64,000 nucleotides of DNA, taken from positions 5,185,501 to 5,249,500 of the forward strand of contig NZ_CP083952.1 of assembly GCF_006442545.2 (NCBI RefSeq), given 5' to 3'. The DNA is from Mesorhizobium sp. B2-1-8. Lineage in GTDB: Bacteria > Pseudomonadota > Alphaproteobacteria > Rhizobiales > Rhizobiaceae. Shown here piece after piece: positions 35,571 to 45,178 of this stretch (its first letter is position 1; each line of letters begins with the position of its first letter). The notes beneath the pieces were generated by a model that searched no databases, had not been told where the DNA came from, and saw only the letters and a list, made by a program, of their open reading frames with translations. The position numbers and the translations under genes are program-made.

Positions 35571-36880
35571 TGGCGCGGCGGCCGGTGCACGCACCGCTGA
35601 ACGTCTTTCTGAACGGGCGCCTGGTGGGCGTGCTGCGCAGAGAACCGACGGGCGCAATAGACTTCCAATACGCCGCCGAATGGCTGGACTGGCGCAGCAC
35701 CTTCCCAGTGTCGCTCTCGCTCCCTTTGCGCGAGGACCGCTATATCGGCGCGCCTGTGATCAATGTCTTCGACAACCTGCTTCCCGACAATGAAGCCATC
35801 CGCAAGCGCGTTGCCGAACGCGTCGGCGCGGAAGGCACTGACGCCTACAGCATGCTCGCCGCCGTCGGTCATGACTGCGTCGGCGCGCTGCAGTTTCTGC
35901 CCGATGGCATCGATCCCGGCAATACCGGCAGCAGCGATGGCAAGCCGGTCAGCAACAGAGAGATCGCCGAGATGATCAAGAACCTCGCTGCCGCTCCTCT
36001 CGGTCTTGGCGAGGACGAGGATTTCCGCATCTCGATCGCAGGTGCCCAGGAAAAGACGGCGCTCTTGCACACTGACGGACGCTGGTTCAAGCCGATAGGC
36101 ACGGCCGCGACCACCCACATCCTGAAACCGCAGATCGGCCGGTTGCCCAACGGCATCGACCTATCCAATAGCGTTGAGAACGAGTATCTGTGCCTCAAGC
36201 TGCTCGAGGCGTTCGGCGTTCCTGCGGCCCGGGCAGAGATCGCTGATTTCGGGGAGCGCCGCACGCTGATCGTCGAGCGCTTCGACAGGCTGTGGGCCCG
36301 TGACGGCCGCCTCCTGCGCCTGCCGCAGGAGGATATCTGCCAAGCGCTATCAGTGCCGCCCACGCGCAAATATCAGTCCGAGGGCGGTCCTGGCATCGCT
36401 CAGATTGTCGAGCTTCTGAAGGGCAGTGACACGCCTGAAGACGACATCGCCGTCTTCTTGCGCGCTTGCATAATATTCTGGCTGATTGGCGCAACCGACG
36501 GCCATGCCAAGAACTTCAGTATCTTTCTCAGCCCTGGCGGACGGTTTCGCATGACGCCCCTCTACGACGTACTGACAGCGCAGCCCAGCCTTGATGCCGG
36601 ACAGATTCCCCGCAAGAAATTCAAGCTGGCAATGTCAGTCGGCAAGAGCCGGCACTATTCGGTGCATGAGATTATGCCCCGCCACTTCATGCAGACCGCT
36701 GACATTGCGGGCGTGGGGACGCCCGTCATGCGCAGGATTTTCGAAGACATTGCCGCAAACGCGGAGAAGCAGACCGAGGCCGTGATCTCCAAATTGCGGC
36801 GCGGCTTTCCCGAACAGCTTGTCGGGTCAGTCAGGTCGGCAATAGGCAAGCGAGCGCTTTTGCTTGCTGACGCAAGTTGA
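35570..36880 (+). CDS. hipA: HipA-like serine/threonine kinase toxin
   Basis: A 436-residue toxin of the HipA kinase family, close in length to the E. coli protein (440). Ser155 in ISIAGAQEKTAL is the position autophosphorylated in HipA, and Asp310 in LIGATDGHAKNFS is the catalytic base. The N-terminal subdomain begins LNVFLNGRLVGVL. Such kinases phosphorylate glutamyl-tRNA synthetase and halt translation when not held by HipB. Lodged between the trb cluster and the traG region of a mobile element, it probably serves to retain the element. All key residues are present, so it is likely active. Confidence 0.92.
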   Translation: MARRPVHAPLNVFLNGRLVGVLRREPTGAIDFQYAAEWLDWRSTFPVSLSLPLREDRYIGAPVINVFDNLLPDNEAIRKRVAERVGAEGTDAYSMLAAVGHDCVGALQFLPDGIDPGNTGSSDGKPVSNREIAEMIKNLAAAPLGLGEDEDFRISIAGAQEKTALLHTDGRWFKPIGTAATTHILKPQIGRLPNGIDLSNSVENEYLCLKLLEAFGVPAARAEIADFGERRTLIVERFDRLWARDGRLLRLPQEDICQALSVPPTRKYQSEGGPGIAQIVELLKGSDTPEDDIAVFLRACIIFWLIGATDGHAKNFSIFLSPGGRFRMTPLYDVLTAQPSLDAGQIPRKKFKLAMSVGKSRHYSVHEIMPRHFMQTADIAGVGTPVMRRIFEDIAANAEKQTEAVISKLRRGFPEQLVGSVRSAIGKRALLLADAS

Positions 36881-37085
36881 TCAAGTCGGCAAAGAAGAAA
36901 TGCAAAGCGACCGAACGCCTCGATCCACGTAGATACAATCAGCGTTGATGGCGTGACGATGACCAAAGGCGTCACGGCTGCGAGCTTTGCTCATCGTTGT
37001 GCTGATCATCATCATCGGCATCGTCGCCGACGTTGCCCTTCGCGGTGCCGGCCGCCATGATGATGACGAAGACACCCATCGCCCT

Positions 37086-37526
37086 TCATTGCATGCCATT
37101 GTCGTCGATCGGATTGACGTCCTCCGAAATCTCCTGGCGCAGTTTCGGGCCCTTCGCCAGGCGCCTGCCCAAGGCCGTGACGAAGGCTTCGTAGCGTTCG
37201 GCCGCCTTGGCGCGGGCCGCCTGGGCGGCGGGTTCCGGCAAGGCTGGCGTGGTCGCGAGCCAGAAGCGGACGAACACGGCGAGTGTCTCGACCGCGATGC
37301 CGATATCGCGCTCCTGCCGGGCGACCCGCCTGTCGACCTGGTCGAGGCGCTTGACGATCGCCGCCTCGCGACGCTCATCGGCATCCGGCGACAGGAATGA
37401 CGCGATGGCGGCCTCCGCAATCATGGACTGGGACTGTTCACGCCGCGCCGCGTAGTCCGCAAGCATCCCCATGACCGCCTGATCGAGATAGACAGAGATC
37501 TGCACTTTCTTCTTTCGACTGGTCAT
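37086..37526 (-). CDS. Ribbon-helix-helix (CopG-type) protein upstream of the relaxase/coupling genes
   Basis: A 146-residue protein starting MTSRKKKVQISVYLDQAVM, a typical ribbon-helix-helix strand, followed by two helices (MLADYAARREQSQSMIAEAA). A long coiled-coil-like region (residues about 50-85) and a helical tail follow. CopG-type proteins encoded beside traG in these elements are probably auxiliary DNA-binding factors at oriT or repressors of the tra genes. It ends 205 bases from hipA, converging with it, and its start is 5 bases after the traG stop. Confidence 0.78.
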   Translation of the reverse strand: MTSRKKKVQISVYLDQAVMGMLADYAARREQSQSMIAEAAIASFLSPDADERREAAIVKRLDQVDRRVARQERDIGIAVETLAVFVRFWLATTPALPEPAAQAARAKAAERYEAFVTALGRRLAKGPKLRQEISEDVNPIDDNGMQ

Positions 37527-37531
37527 GGCGC

Positions 37532-39517
37532 CTACAAATCCATGCCGTCATCGGGATCGAGCGAAACCTGCCGCGCCACGCCCTGCATGAGGCGAGCCAG
37601 GCGTCGATTGCGGACAGCTTCGTCGTCGTCGCTGTCGTCGGGCGGCTCGACCTCGAACTCATTGTCGATCGGAGCCATTTTTTCTACTGGACGCGAACGA
37701 TTGAGTTCGGGTTGCAGTCGCCGCTCGGACTCCGTTGGATCTCCGTCGTCCTGCGGGGGCGTTCCTGCACTTTCGGCAACCTCTGTGCTGGTTGGGGCCG
37801 GCAATCGGGTCCAGTCGTCAAGATCGCCCTTTTCGGATCGGGCCAGTTCGGGTGGCGGCAAGACGCGGTCCCGAAAACGGGGATCTTCGTAGTAACGTGC
37901 CTTCTTCGCCCGGATCGGCGGAGTGCCCGCCACCATCACGATCTCGTCGGTCGGGGCAAGCTGCATGATTTCTCCAGGGGTCAGCAACTGGCGGGCCGTC
38001 TCCTGCCGCGACACCATGAGATGTCCGAGCCAGGGCGACAGCCGATGGCCGGCATAGTTCTTCATCGCCCGCATTTCGGTTGCCGTACCGAGCGCGTCGG
38101 ACACACGCTTGGCTGTCCGTTCATCGTTGGTGGCAAAGCTCACACGAACATGGCAGTTGTCGAGGATCGAGTTGTTCGGGCCGTAGGCCTTCTCGATCTG
38201 GTTCAGCGACTGCGCGATGAGGAAGCTCTTCAGCCCGTAGCCTGCCATGAAGGCCAAGGCCGACTCGAAGAAGTCGAGGCGGCCAAGTGCCGGAAACTCG
38301 TCCAGCATGAGCAGCAACCGGTGACGGCTGGTCTTCGTATGCAGGTCCTCGGTCAGGCGACGCCCGATCTGGTTGAGGATAAGACGAATGAGCGGCTTGG
38401 TCCGATTGATGTCCGAGGGAGGCACGACAAGATAGAGCGTTGCCGGTTGTTTGCCGCCCACGATGTCGCTGATCCGCCAGTCGCAGCGCCGGGTCACCTC
38501 TGCCACGACGGGGTCACGGTAGAGACCGAGGAAGGACATCGCGGTGGAAAGCACGCCGGAGCGTTCGTTGTCGGATTTGTTGAGTAGTTCGCGCGCCGCA
38601 CTCGCAATGACCGGATGTGGACCCGCCTCGCCGAGAGGCGTCTTCATCATTGCCGCCAGCGTAGTCTCAATCGGGCGTTTCGGATCAGAGAGGAAGGCGG
38701 CGACACCGGCCAGGGTCTTGTCCTTCTCGGCGTAAAGAACGTGAAGGATCGCGCCGACCAAAAGCGCGTGGCTGGTCTTTTCCCAGTGGTTGCGCTTCTC
38801 AAGGCTGCCTTCCGGATCAACCAGAATGTCGGCAATGTTCTGGACGTCGCGAACCTCCCATTCGCCGCGGCGAACTTCCAGGAGAGGATTGTAGGCCGAC
38901 GATCTCGAATTGGTCGGATCGAAAAGCAGCACACGACCGTGCACGGCGCGGAAGCCGGCGGTGAGTTGCCAGTTCTCACCCTTGATGTCGTGGACGATCG
39001 CCGACCCCGGCCAGGTTAGCAGCGAAGGCACCACCAGGCCGACACCCTTCCCCGACCGGGTCGGAGCGAAGCACAGCACATGCTCGGGCCCATCGTGGCG
39101 GAGGTAGTGGCGGTCATAGCGCCCGAGCACCACCCCGTCGGCGCCGAGCAGCCCTGCAGTCTCCACCTCCTTCCTGTCCGCCCACCGCGCCGAACCATAG
39201 GTCTGGACATTCTTGGCTTCGCGTGCGCGCCACACCGACATGGCGATCGCGACAATGATCGAAAGGAAGCCGCCGGACACGGCAATCAACCCGCCTTCCA
39301 CGAAGATGTCAGCGGCGTAGGCATCGTAGAAATACCACCACCAGAACAGAGCGGGTGGATAGTACACGGGCCAACCGGCGAACTCGAACCAGGGCGGACC
39401 GAGTTGGGCCTGGAAGCCCAGCCTCCATGCCGTCCATTGCGTCGCCGTCCAGATCGTCAACAGCACTATCAAGCAGACAGTGAGTATCTGGCCCCAAAGG
39501 ATTTTCGTGGCGGACAT
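37532..39517 (-). CDS. traG: TraG/VirD4 type IV coupling protein
   Basis: A 661-residue inner-membrane ATPase that recruits the relaxase-DNA complex to the Trb channel. Two N-terminal membrane regions (ILTVCLIVLLTIWTATQW and FLSIIVAIAMSVW) anchor it. Walker A is APTRSGKG at residues 151-158, Walker B is LLMLDEFPALGRL in the middle, and the C-terminal acidic tail (EVEPPDDSDDDEA) may contact substrates. The start at 39517 is 23 bases from the relaxase stop, giving the order relaxase, traG, copG on one transcript. The frame is intact. Confidence 0.93.
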   Translation of the reverse strand: MSATKILWGQILTVCLIVLLTIWTATQWTAWRLGFQAQLGPPWFEFAGWPVYYPPALFWWWYFYDAYAADIFVEGGLIAVSGGFLSIIVAIAMSVWRAREAKNVQTYGSARWADRKEVETAGLLGADGVVLGRYDRHYLRHDGPEHVLCFAPTRSGKGVGLVVPSLLTWPGSAIVHDIKGENWQLTAGFRAVHGRVLLFDPTNSRSSAYNPLLEVRRGEWEVRDVQNIADILVDPEGSLEKRNHWEKTSHALLVGAILHVLYAEKDKTLAGVAAFLSDPKRPIETTLAAMMKTPLGEAGPHPVIASAARELLNKSDNERSGVLSTAMSFLGLYRDPVVAEVTRRCDWRISDIVGGKQPATLYLVVPPSDINRTKPLIRLILNQIGRRLTEDLHTKTSRHRLLLMLDEFPALGRLDFFESALAFMAGYGLKSFLIAQSLNQIEKAYGPNNSILDNCHVRVSFATNDERTAKRVSDALGTATEMRAMKNYAGHRLSPWLGHLMVSRQETARQLLTPGEIMQLAPTDEIVMVAGTPPIRAKKARYYEDPRFRDRVLPPPELARSEKGDLDDWTRLPAPTSTEVAESAGTPPQDDGDPTESERRLQPELNRSRPVEKMAPIDNEFEVEPPDDSDDDEAVRNRRLARLMQGVARQVSLDPDDGMDL

Positions 39518-39540
39518 GGCAGGGTCCTTTCTTGGATGCG

Positions 39541-41280
39541 TTAGAGGCCGAGTCCCCTTTTGCGACCAAAGTTCCAGTCGATGCCGCCGTCATCGCGAGC
39601 GACACCGGAGACATGCTGGCCGAGATGCTTTTCGAGCGAGGGCGTCCACGGCACGAGCTGGAAGCCGAGGCCGTCGTCGAGCATGGCGAAGCGGCCCGAG
39701 GCCAGGACGATCCGCTGGCGATAGGCGCCCGCTACATAGTCACCGCCGGCGGCGCGATTGAAGGGCTGGCCGGTCTCGGCTGCAAGTTTCTCACCAACCC
39801 GTTCGAGTTCCCTGCGGCGCAGCGTCTCGATCAGGTCGCGGCTGAAAACGACGCGCCCGCCGAGACGTTTCGCAAGGCCTTCGCCGGCCAGGTAATCGGC
39901 CCGCTGTTCCATGGCTTGATCAACCTCGGCGCCGAAGCCGGCTGCGCTCAAGGCGGCAGGCTCGCGCGCGATGGCCTGGCGATCTAGCCAGGTTGCTCCT
40001 GTTGCCGTGATTTGTTCTTGCACACCAAGATCGGAGCGGACGGCGAGCGCGACCCGCCGCTGGCCTCTCGCATCCTCGAACGTGCGCAGTTCGACGATCG
40101 ACCCCGGCGGCCCGTCGCCGGTTGCCTCCAGATCGCCAAGTCTGATGTGGTGCGTGCGTCCGTCAACGCTGTCGACCACGGCATAAGCAGTGCCGCTCAA
40201 CTCGTCGTCGAGACCGCGATCGAGCAGCCTACCGACAATGGGTGTATCGAGGCTTTCGGCGGCCAAAACATAATTGCCCGAACCACGCTCGATCCCGCGC
40301 TCGGTCAACGCGCGATGCATTCGCTTTATGATGTCGCCGCGCTCGCCGAGCTCACGCAAAGTCGTCTCGGCCCGTTCGTCAATCACCCATTGGCCTGGCG
40401 AGAGCTGATCGGCAAGTCCAAGGGCTTGGAGCTTGCGCAGGCGGCCGATCTTCTGCACGTGATACTCGTCGGGTGGCCTATGAGCATATGGGGCAAGATT
40501 GATGAAGCCGGTGTGGGAAAGGTCGCGGAGCAGCTGCCGGTCAAGCTGGGTCCAGCGTTCGGCTTCGATCTGCCGCTGCAAATTGCGGCGGATGTCGAGA
40601 TCGGAACGCGGCCCAAGTTCCTGCGTAACGAGATCGGCAGCGCGCGCGCGCATGCCTTCCTTGATATAGTCGCGTGAGATTACCAGATCCCGCCCGTCAT
40701 CGGCGCGGCCACGCAAGATGACATGGATATGGGGATTGTCGGTGTTCCAGTGGTCTGCCGCGACCCAATCGAGCTTCGAGCCGAGATCCTTCTCCATCTG
40801 CCTCATCAGGTCGCGGCTGAAGGATTTGAGATCAGCCATTTCCGTGGCGTCCTCCGGCGAGACGATGAAGCGGAAATGGTGGCGATCGCCATCGCAGCGC
40901 TCGGCAAATTCCTTGACGTTCGCGTCATCGGTCTCGGGGCCGAACATGCGGGGCTGTTCCCTCTCACGGGTCACGCCCTCGCGCCGCAGGTAGCTGAGAT
41001 GCGCGGTCAGCGGCACGGAGCGTGCGGAGTGACGAACCACCCGGGTCTTGATTACTGTCACGCGCGAGCGGCCGGTCAACAAACGGTTGGCCTGGACGTT
41101 GGCGATCCGGCCTCGGCCGAAGCGGGATCGATTGCCAGGACTGATTTGACCGCTGCGGGAGATGCTTCCACCGGCCTTCTTCGCCGCAGCCAGTGCCTGT
41201 GCGATGAACGGTCTCGCAGCTTGACCGCGGTTGGAACGAATGCGTCCGGGTCGAATGCGAAGCTCGCGCTCATCGGCCAT
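39541..41280 (-). CDS. Relaxase/mobilisation nuclease with DUF3363 domain (VirD2-like)
   Basis: A 579-residue relaxase that nicks oriT and pilots the strand into the recipient. Tyr97 (TAHLSYLRREG) is a good candidate for the covalent DNA link. The metal-binding histidines are His134/His135 (GDRHHFRFIV) and His184/His186 (DNPHIHVILRG). The C-terminal part carries the DUF3363 domain seen in rhizobial ICE relaxases. ATG 41280 was chosen; the open frame to 41415 adds a cysteine- and hydrophobic-rich extension with no support. The 243 bases before it, up to the transglycosylase gene, are a reasonable place to look for oriT. Confidence 0.88.
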   Translation of the reverse strand: MADERELRIRPGRIRSNRGQAARPFIAQALAAAKKAGGSISRSGQISPGNRSRFGRGRIANVQANRLLTGRSRVTVIKTRVVRHSARSVPLTAHLSYLRREGVTREREQPRMFGPETDDANVKEFAERCDGDRHHFRFIVSPEDATEMADLKSFSRDLMRQMEKDLGSKLDWVAADHWNTDNPHIHVILRGRADDGRDLVISRDYIKEGMRARAADLVTQELGPRSDLDIRRNLQRQIEAERWTQLDRQLLRDLSHTGFINLAPYAHRPPDEYHVQKIGRLRKLQALGLADQLSPGQWVIDERAETTLRELGERGDIIKRMHRALTERGIERGSGNYVLAAESLDTPIVGRLLDRGLDDELSGTAYAVVDSVDGRTHHIRLGDLEATGDGPPGSIVELRTFEDARGQRRVALAVRSDLGVQEQITATGATWLDRQAIAREPAALSAAGFGAEVDQAMEQRADYLAGEGLAKRLGGRVVFSRDLIETLRRRELERVGEKLAAETGQPFNRAAGGDYVAGAYRQRIVLASGRFAMLDDGLGFQLVPWTPSLEKHLGQHVSGVARDDGGIDWNFGRKRGLGL

Positions 41281-41523
41281 GCCGCTATCCTGCAACGTGG
41301 AAAAGAGGATGAGGATACAAAGTGTTGGGCGTTCGATGCACATTGCGCCGAACGGTCGCAATGTGCGCATGGCACTTGAAAATCCCCCAAAAACAACCGA
41401 CCGGCCGGTGCACAATGTGCGGGCTTTTATCTAGCCATCCCTCGGTCGTGTTGCCTGCATCTCCCCTCCCCGCACGCCATGGCACTCTGGAGCACAAAAT
41501 GGTGCGAGGCGCGTTGAGGAAGC

Positions 41524-42297
41524 TCACTGCGCGGACCTTTCGCTCGCTTGCGGCGCGAACAGACCGGTCGATCGCGGCGTAGCGTCAGCCAATCCTTCTG
41601 TAGGCACAGCCTTCGAAGGATCATTGCGGGAACGCTCCAGCTGCATCGAACCATCGTCCGGCTTGCTGACAGGCTGCACGGCGAAGAGCGGAGCGTCCTT
41701 CCAGCCGTGCTGCGCTGTGGCTGCCGGACTGAGAGCTTTCGGTGCACCGTCGTTGAGTATGGCGGATGCAACGACGGCAACGTAAGCACGCGTCTCGCGA
41801 GGCAGCCACCTGCCCCGCAGCGACGCCTCGTAGCGGCCTGGGCCGGCATTATACGCAGCAATCCAGCCGGGCGATCCATAGCGATCAACCAACTCGCGGA
41901 TATAGGCCGAGCCCGCGATGATGTTGTCGTGCGGATCGTAGGGATCGCGGCCAAGGCGATACCGTGCGCGCAGGTCGGACCAGGTGTTGGGCACAATCTG
42001 CATCAGACCCATGGCACCCTTGCGCGATGTGGCGCGTTGATCGCCGGCGCTCTCGGCGCCAAGCACGGCACGGATCCAGGCCGCTGGAAGGCGGAAGCGG
42101 CGCGCCGCTTCCGCTATGTGGGTCTCGTAGGGACCGCGCGCCGTCGACGTGGCGACTGGCGGGCTGTGCGCCGGTGCAATTGCGGGAACGACGCAGTTGA
42201 AGCAGAGCCCGGCAAGCACTAACAGAGCTGAACGTCGGATAGCGCGAGTCAACACAGGCGTTCGCAATTGGCTCGTCGGCCGACGGCGCGCCAACAT
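41524..42297 (-). CDS. Lytic transglycosylase (VirB1-like, SLT domain)
   Basis: A 257-residue secreted muramidase that opens the peptidoglycan for the transfer channel. A signal or anchor segment (SALLVLAGLCFNCVVPAIAPA, positions about 23-43) precedes the catalytic domain. Glu82 in VLGAESAGDQRA is the catalytic acid, followed by the family motifs GAMGLMQIVPNTW and YNAGPGRYE. The C-terminal 70 residues are low complexity. It lies in the tra module between DUF736 and the relaxase gene, the usual place in these elements. Confidence 0.88.
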   Translation of the reverse strand: MLARRRPTSQLRTPVLTRAIRRSALLVLAGLCFNCVVPAIAPAHSPPVATSTARGPYETHIAEAARRFRLPAAWIRAVLGAESAGDQRATSRKGAMGLMQIVPNTWSDLRARYRLGRDPYDPHDNIIAGSAYIRELVDRYGSPGWIAAYNAGPGRYEASLRGRWLPRETRAYVAVVASAILNDGAPKALSPAATAQHGWKDAPLFAVQPVSKPDDGSMQLERSRNDPSKAVPTEGLADATPRSTGLFAPQASERSAQ

Positions 42298-42300
42298 CGC

Positions 42301-42636
42301 CTAGTCCTTCTCGACGCGGTCACGCAGACGCGACCACTGCAAAGACCAAGATTTTTTGTCAGCGCCGTTTTGGAACAGATAGGCGCGGATGGGCTGCGCG
42401 AAAGTCGGGTCGTCTATCTGCAGCGATATGAACTCTCCCGCCTTTTCGCTGGAGTGTTTCCAACCGGCGCCGATTGCTATGCCGTCTTCGCCACCGGCGT
42501 GCACACGATAGTCGGGCGCATTGTCTGTCTCGTTCGCTTCGGCCGCGACGATCGCAATCTCGAGGTTCAGGCTGAGCGTGCGGATTCGTCCCGAATACCC
42601 GGTCTGATGGCTGATGAACTCGCCGATCTGTGGCAT
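42301..42636 (-). CDS. DUF736 family protein
   Basis: A 111-residue protein beginning MPQIGEFISHQTGYSGRI, with the C-terminal PIRAYLFQNGADKKSWSLQWSR pattern of DUF736. These small proteins are found almost only in conjugative elements; the role is unknown. The ATG at 42636 has AGGAGACA upstream. The open extension to 42975 overlaps traF and was rejected. A second DUF736 paralogue lies at 45626-45952; they share the fold pattern but diverge in sequence. It starts 68 bases after the traF stop. Confidence 0.82.
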   Translation of the reverse strand: MPQIGEFISHQTGYSGRIRTLSLNLEIAIVAAEANETDNAPDYRVHAGGEDGIAIGAGWKHSSEKAGEFISLQIDDPTFAQPIRAYLFQNGADKKSWSLQWSRLRDRVEKD

Positions 42637-42704
42637 TTCTTGTCTCCTGTCTTTGTTGTCGCGGCGACGATCAGACGGCACCGAGGGCACCGCCAGTGGC
42701 GCGC

Positions 42705-43250
42705 TCACCGCGCTGGCGCACGCCATTGGAAGCGGCCGTCGTTCTGCTCGTCCGTCCACAGCGGAACCGCGCGGCCGATGATGTGATCGGTGGGAAGGAG
42801 GCCGAAATAGCGTCCGTCGAAGCTGTCGCGGACATGGCTGTTCATCAGGAAAACGGCGCCGACGGGAATGCGCCGGCAGCCATGCCAATCCGGCAGATCG
42901 CGACCGGCGCGATCGCGTTTGAGCGCCATACCGACGTCGGTGCCATCGACTGAAATGACCAGCTCTCTCCGGCACACGGTTTGGCCTGAAACCGCAAGGA
43001 TGTGCTTGATGAGCGGCACGTCCTTCGGCAAATAGCCACGGTCGGCAAGCAATGTTGCGAGCGGTTCGGGCGGCTCAACGGCAACGAGATCGTTCGCCGA
43101 AAGCGGCACCCCGCCTTCGATCATGTACAGGCCGATTGGCGTGCTGGCTGAAGCGTTCCAGATGAGCCTTGGCGACACCGCGGTGAACGCGGGACAGAGC
43201 ATGGCCGTCGTCGCCAGCACCGTCGCGAGGAAGATTGCGGGCCGCGTCAT
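42705..43250 (-). CDS. traF: TraF-like S26 signal peptidase
   Basis: A 181-residue membrane-anchored peptidase. An N-terminal signal-like segment (residues 1-25) is followed by the catalytic Ser36 (NASASTPIGLY) and Lys82 (PLIKHILAVSG), the Ser-Lys dyad of the S26 family. The C-terminal DSFDGRYFGLLP matches the family's late box. In RP4, TraF cyclises and matures the TrbC pilin, and the same role is expected here. The start overlaps the DUF2840 stop as ATGA, suggesting coupled translation. Confidence 0.9.
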   Translation of the reverse strand: MTRPAIFLATVLATTAMLCPAFTAVSPRLIWNASASTPIGLYMIEGGVPLSANDLVAVEPPEPLATLLADRGYLPKDVPLIKHILAVSGQTVCRRELVISVDGTDVGMALKRDRAGRDLPDWHGCRRIPVGAVFLMNSHVRDSFDGRYFGLLPTDHIIGRAVPLWTDEQNDGRFQWRAPAR

Positions 43251-43765
43251 GGCTGGACCCGCCGCCGGAGCAAGTGGGCGCGGTGAAGATCCAACGTATA
43301 GGCGCGTGGCTCCTGTCCCGCAGTCAATCGGTTGTGGACATGGCGCCAGTGATCAGTCGAGACCGCTTCCGGATCGATGCCGAGTTGCTCGATGCCATCG
43401 ATCATCTGCAACACCCGCTCCACCCTGGGCCAGCCCTCAGACCTGAGCAGGATGTCGCCGCCAGGTCGCACGAAAGGCAGCGTCTGGTGTGCTTCGCCTT
43501 CGGCAACAGCGCGCACGATGTCGATGCGGGAAATGATCGTCCCGAAGTCGTTCGCGGCCCAGCGAACGAAGGCAAAAACGGTGCCAGAATGAAACGAGAC
43601 AATGCGCCGGTGGCGGTCGAGAATCTTCTCCTGGGCGACCGAACCGAAGCGGATCCAGTACTCGATCTTCTTCTCGACCCACGTCAATTCGACGTGGGTC
43701 AAGCCGTCTTCGTCGATCGCGCTGATCACCGATCGGCCTGAACGGAAGTCGACGACAGGGCCCAT
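43247..43765 (-). CDS. DUF2840 family protein
   Basis: A 172-residue protein of the DUF2840 family, always seen next to traF in alphaproteobacterial ICEs. The segment THVELTWVEKKIEYWIRFG and the C-terminal YTLDLHRAHLLRRR are conserved features. No membrane span or signal peptide is apparent. ATG 43765 was chosen (AGGAGACAG upstream), since the longer frame to 43873 overlaps the HTH gene. In many related elements a parA and a replication-initiator gene precede this gene; here only about 97 bases separate it from the HTH gene. Confidence 0.8.
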   Translation of the reverse strand: MGPVVDFRSGRSVISAIDEDGLTHVELTWVEKKIEYWIRFGSVAQEKILDRHRRIVSFHSGTVFAFVRWAANDFGTIISRIDIVRAVAEGEAHQTLPFVRPGGDILLRSEGWPRVERVLQMIDGIEQLGIDPEAVSTDHWRHVHNRLTAGQEPRAYTLDLHRAHLLRRRVQP

Positions 43766-43862
43766 TTGGCTGTCTCCTGATTTCGCGGGGAAGAGCCGCG
43801 TGATGCGGTTGCTGAAGTGATGCCGGCGTGGTGGACCCGCGGCGCCTTCGCGCCGGCTCAGG

Positions 43863-44144
43863 TCAGCGCCCAAACCGTCCGGCAGGCGTTGGCGCCGCTG
43901 ATGGATGGCGCTTGGCCGGAAGCACAGATCCGCGTGGGTCCGAAGTGGAGGTCACCGCGCCGCGCTCAGCCCAGGCCTGGAGATCGTCCACGGCGTAGAC
44001 GACACGGCCGCCGAGCTTGCGATAGCCAGGACCGGTGCCGTAAGTACGGTGTTTCTCAAGCGTGCGGGACGACAGGCTGAGGAAGTCGGCAGCTTCCTTG
44101 GTGCGCAGAAAGCGCGGCGGCAAAACGGCTAGGTCTGGTCGCAT
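43863..44144 (-). CDS. AlpA/MerR-like helix-turn-helix protein
   Basis: A 93-residue protein with a helix-turn-helix of the excisionase/AlpA type: RFLRTKEAADFLSLSSRTLE, then a wing with GPGYRKLGGRVVYAVDDLQAW. Such proteins activate or repress tra and excision genes in ICEs. The C-terminal 30 residues are basic and proline-rich. It lies at the head of the DUF2840-traF-tra run on the minus strand and probably regulates it. The start at 44144 leaves the conserved domain at residue 10, as usual. Confidence 0.8.
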   Translation of the reverse strand: MRPDLAVLPPRFLRTKEAADFLSLSSRTLEKHRTYGTGPGYRKLGGRVVYAVDDLQAWAERGAVTSTSDPRGSVLPAKRHPSAAPTPAGRFGR

Positions 44145-44273
44145 GTATCGAGCCTCCGTAGGGTTTTGAGAACCGCTGGTGTTCAGCGGTGGGCGGCGAC
44201 CACTGTGGCGGAAGGGCGGCTTCGCAGGGGATGGGGACGATCGGGGGGCGCAATATTCCCACCCCCGAGAGCG

Positions 44274-45039
44274 CTATGAGCGCTTGCGATGGCGCAGCAA
44301 TTGCAGATAGCCGCCGGCGATCATGGCTTTTCCGCCCTTGACCAGACCGATCACGGCGCTGCGAAGCGACGAGGTTTTCCAGGGATTGGAGGCAACACGC
44401 CCCATCCCATAGAAAGCGCTCGCGATTTCACGATAGCTGGCGCCGTTCGTGCTACCGTCGGCGGCCCGCATCATCAAGCGCAGACGGCGCCTCTGCTGAA
44501 CAGTCATTCGCGTATCGCGTGGCACAGGCCGCCTGCTATAGCCGCGCCAGAAACGGACCAGAGCCTCGACCCGCCCCAAGGTCTCGGAATCCAGCGGTAT
44601 CAAAGCCGCGCGGGGACAACTCGCTTCGCCGCCTGGAAAGAGGAGAAGCTGTGTTGCGATGTAGTTGTCATGGATGGCGTGCGACCCCTGCGGACTGTCA
44701 TGGCGAGCACTGATCCCTGTGAGCGCCATGGGAGGGTCGGATGACAGGAAATCCGGTGAAGGCACCAGGGCCAGCACCGCGGGGTCGGCAAGAGGCGACC
44801 ACAGAACGTCTTGCATCAATGCGGACAGGTCGGGGCGAGCTGCGAAATCGCAACCCCCAGCGTTTCTGCGCTTCTGTTGGAAACGGCTGCGTCTCTGCTC
44901 CCGAACGGGCCAGCGCCACGTAGAACCGTTGATACGAATTCCAACGGCGCAGACACTCCCAGGCCAGCCCTTCGACTGGTAAGCTGTCGAAGAAGTCGTA
45001 GCTGGTGTTGTCCCGCCAACGCGACGTATCCGGCTTCAT
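44274..45039 (-). pseudogene. DUF6499-DUF2285 fusion protein, split by a frameshift
   Basis: The gene normally encodes one regulator-like protein. Its first part (from ATG 45039, MKPDTSRWRDNTSYDFFD, then LAWECLRRWNSYQRFY) is a DUF6499 domain and runs as far as RWGLRF. The second part, in another frame, begins DLSALMQDVLWSPLAD and ends with a DUF2285 domain (RLRLMMRAADGSTNGASYRE). One extra base at about 44844 (plus-strand view) accounts for the shift; deleting it restores RWGLRF-AARPDLSALM. The protein is therefore probably not made whole. Function is unknown; it lies among regulators of the transfer module. Confidence 0.78.
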
Positions 45040-45178
45040 CGTGCGGTCCTCATCAGGCTGCAAGTCGTGCCTGAATCGATTCCGGGCGATTGCGATTAGC
45101 GGAAGACTCTGGAGAGGCATCGCGTGATGCTTTTTCAGCATCACCCGGGCGACAATGTTCCCTAGGTGTCGGTGTTCC

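Noticed and set aside
41281..41523. oriT between the relaxase and transglycosylase genes
   Set aside because: Position is plausible, but I could not recognise a nic site or inverted repeat with confidence, so it was not annotated.
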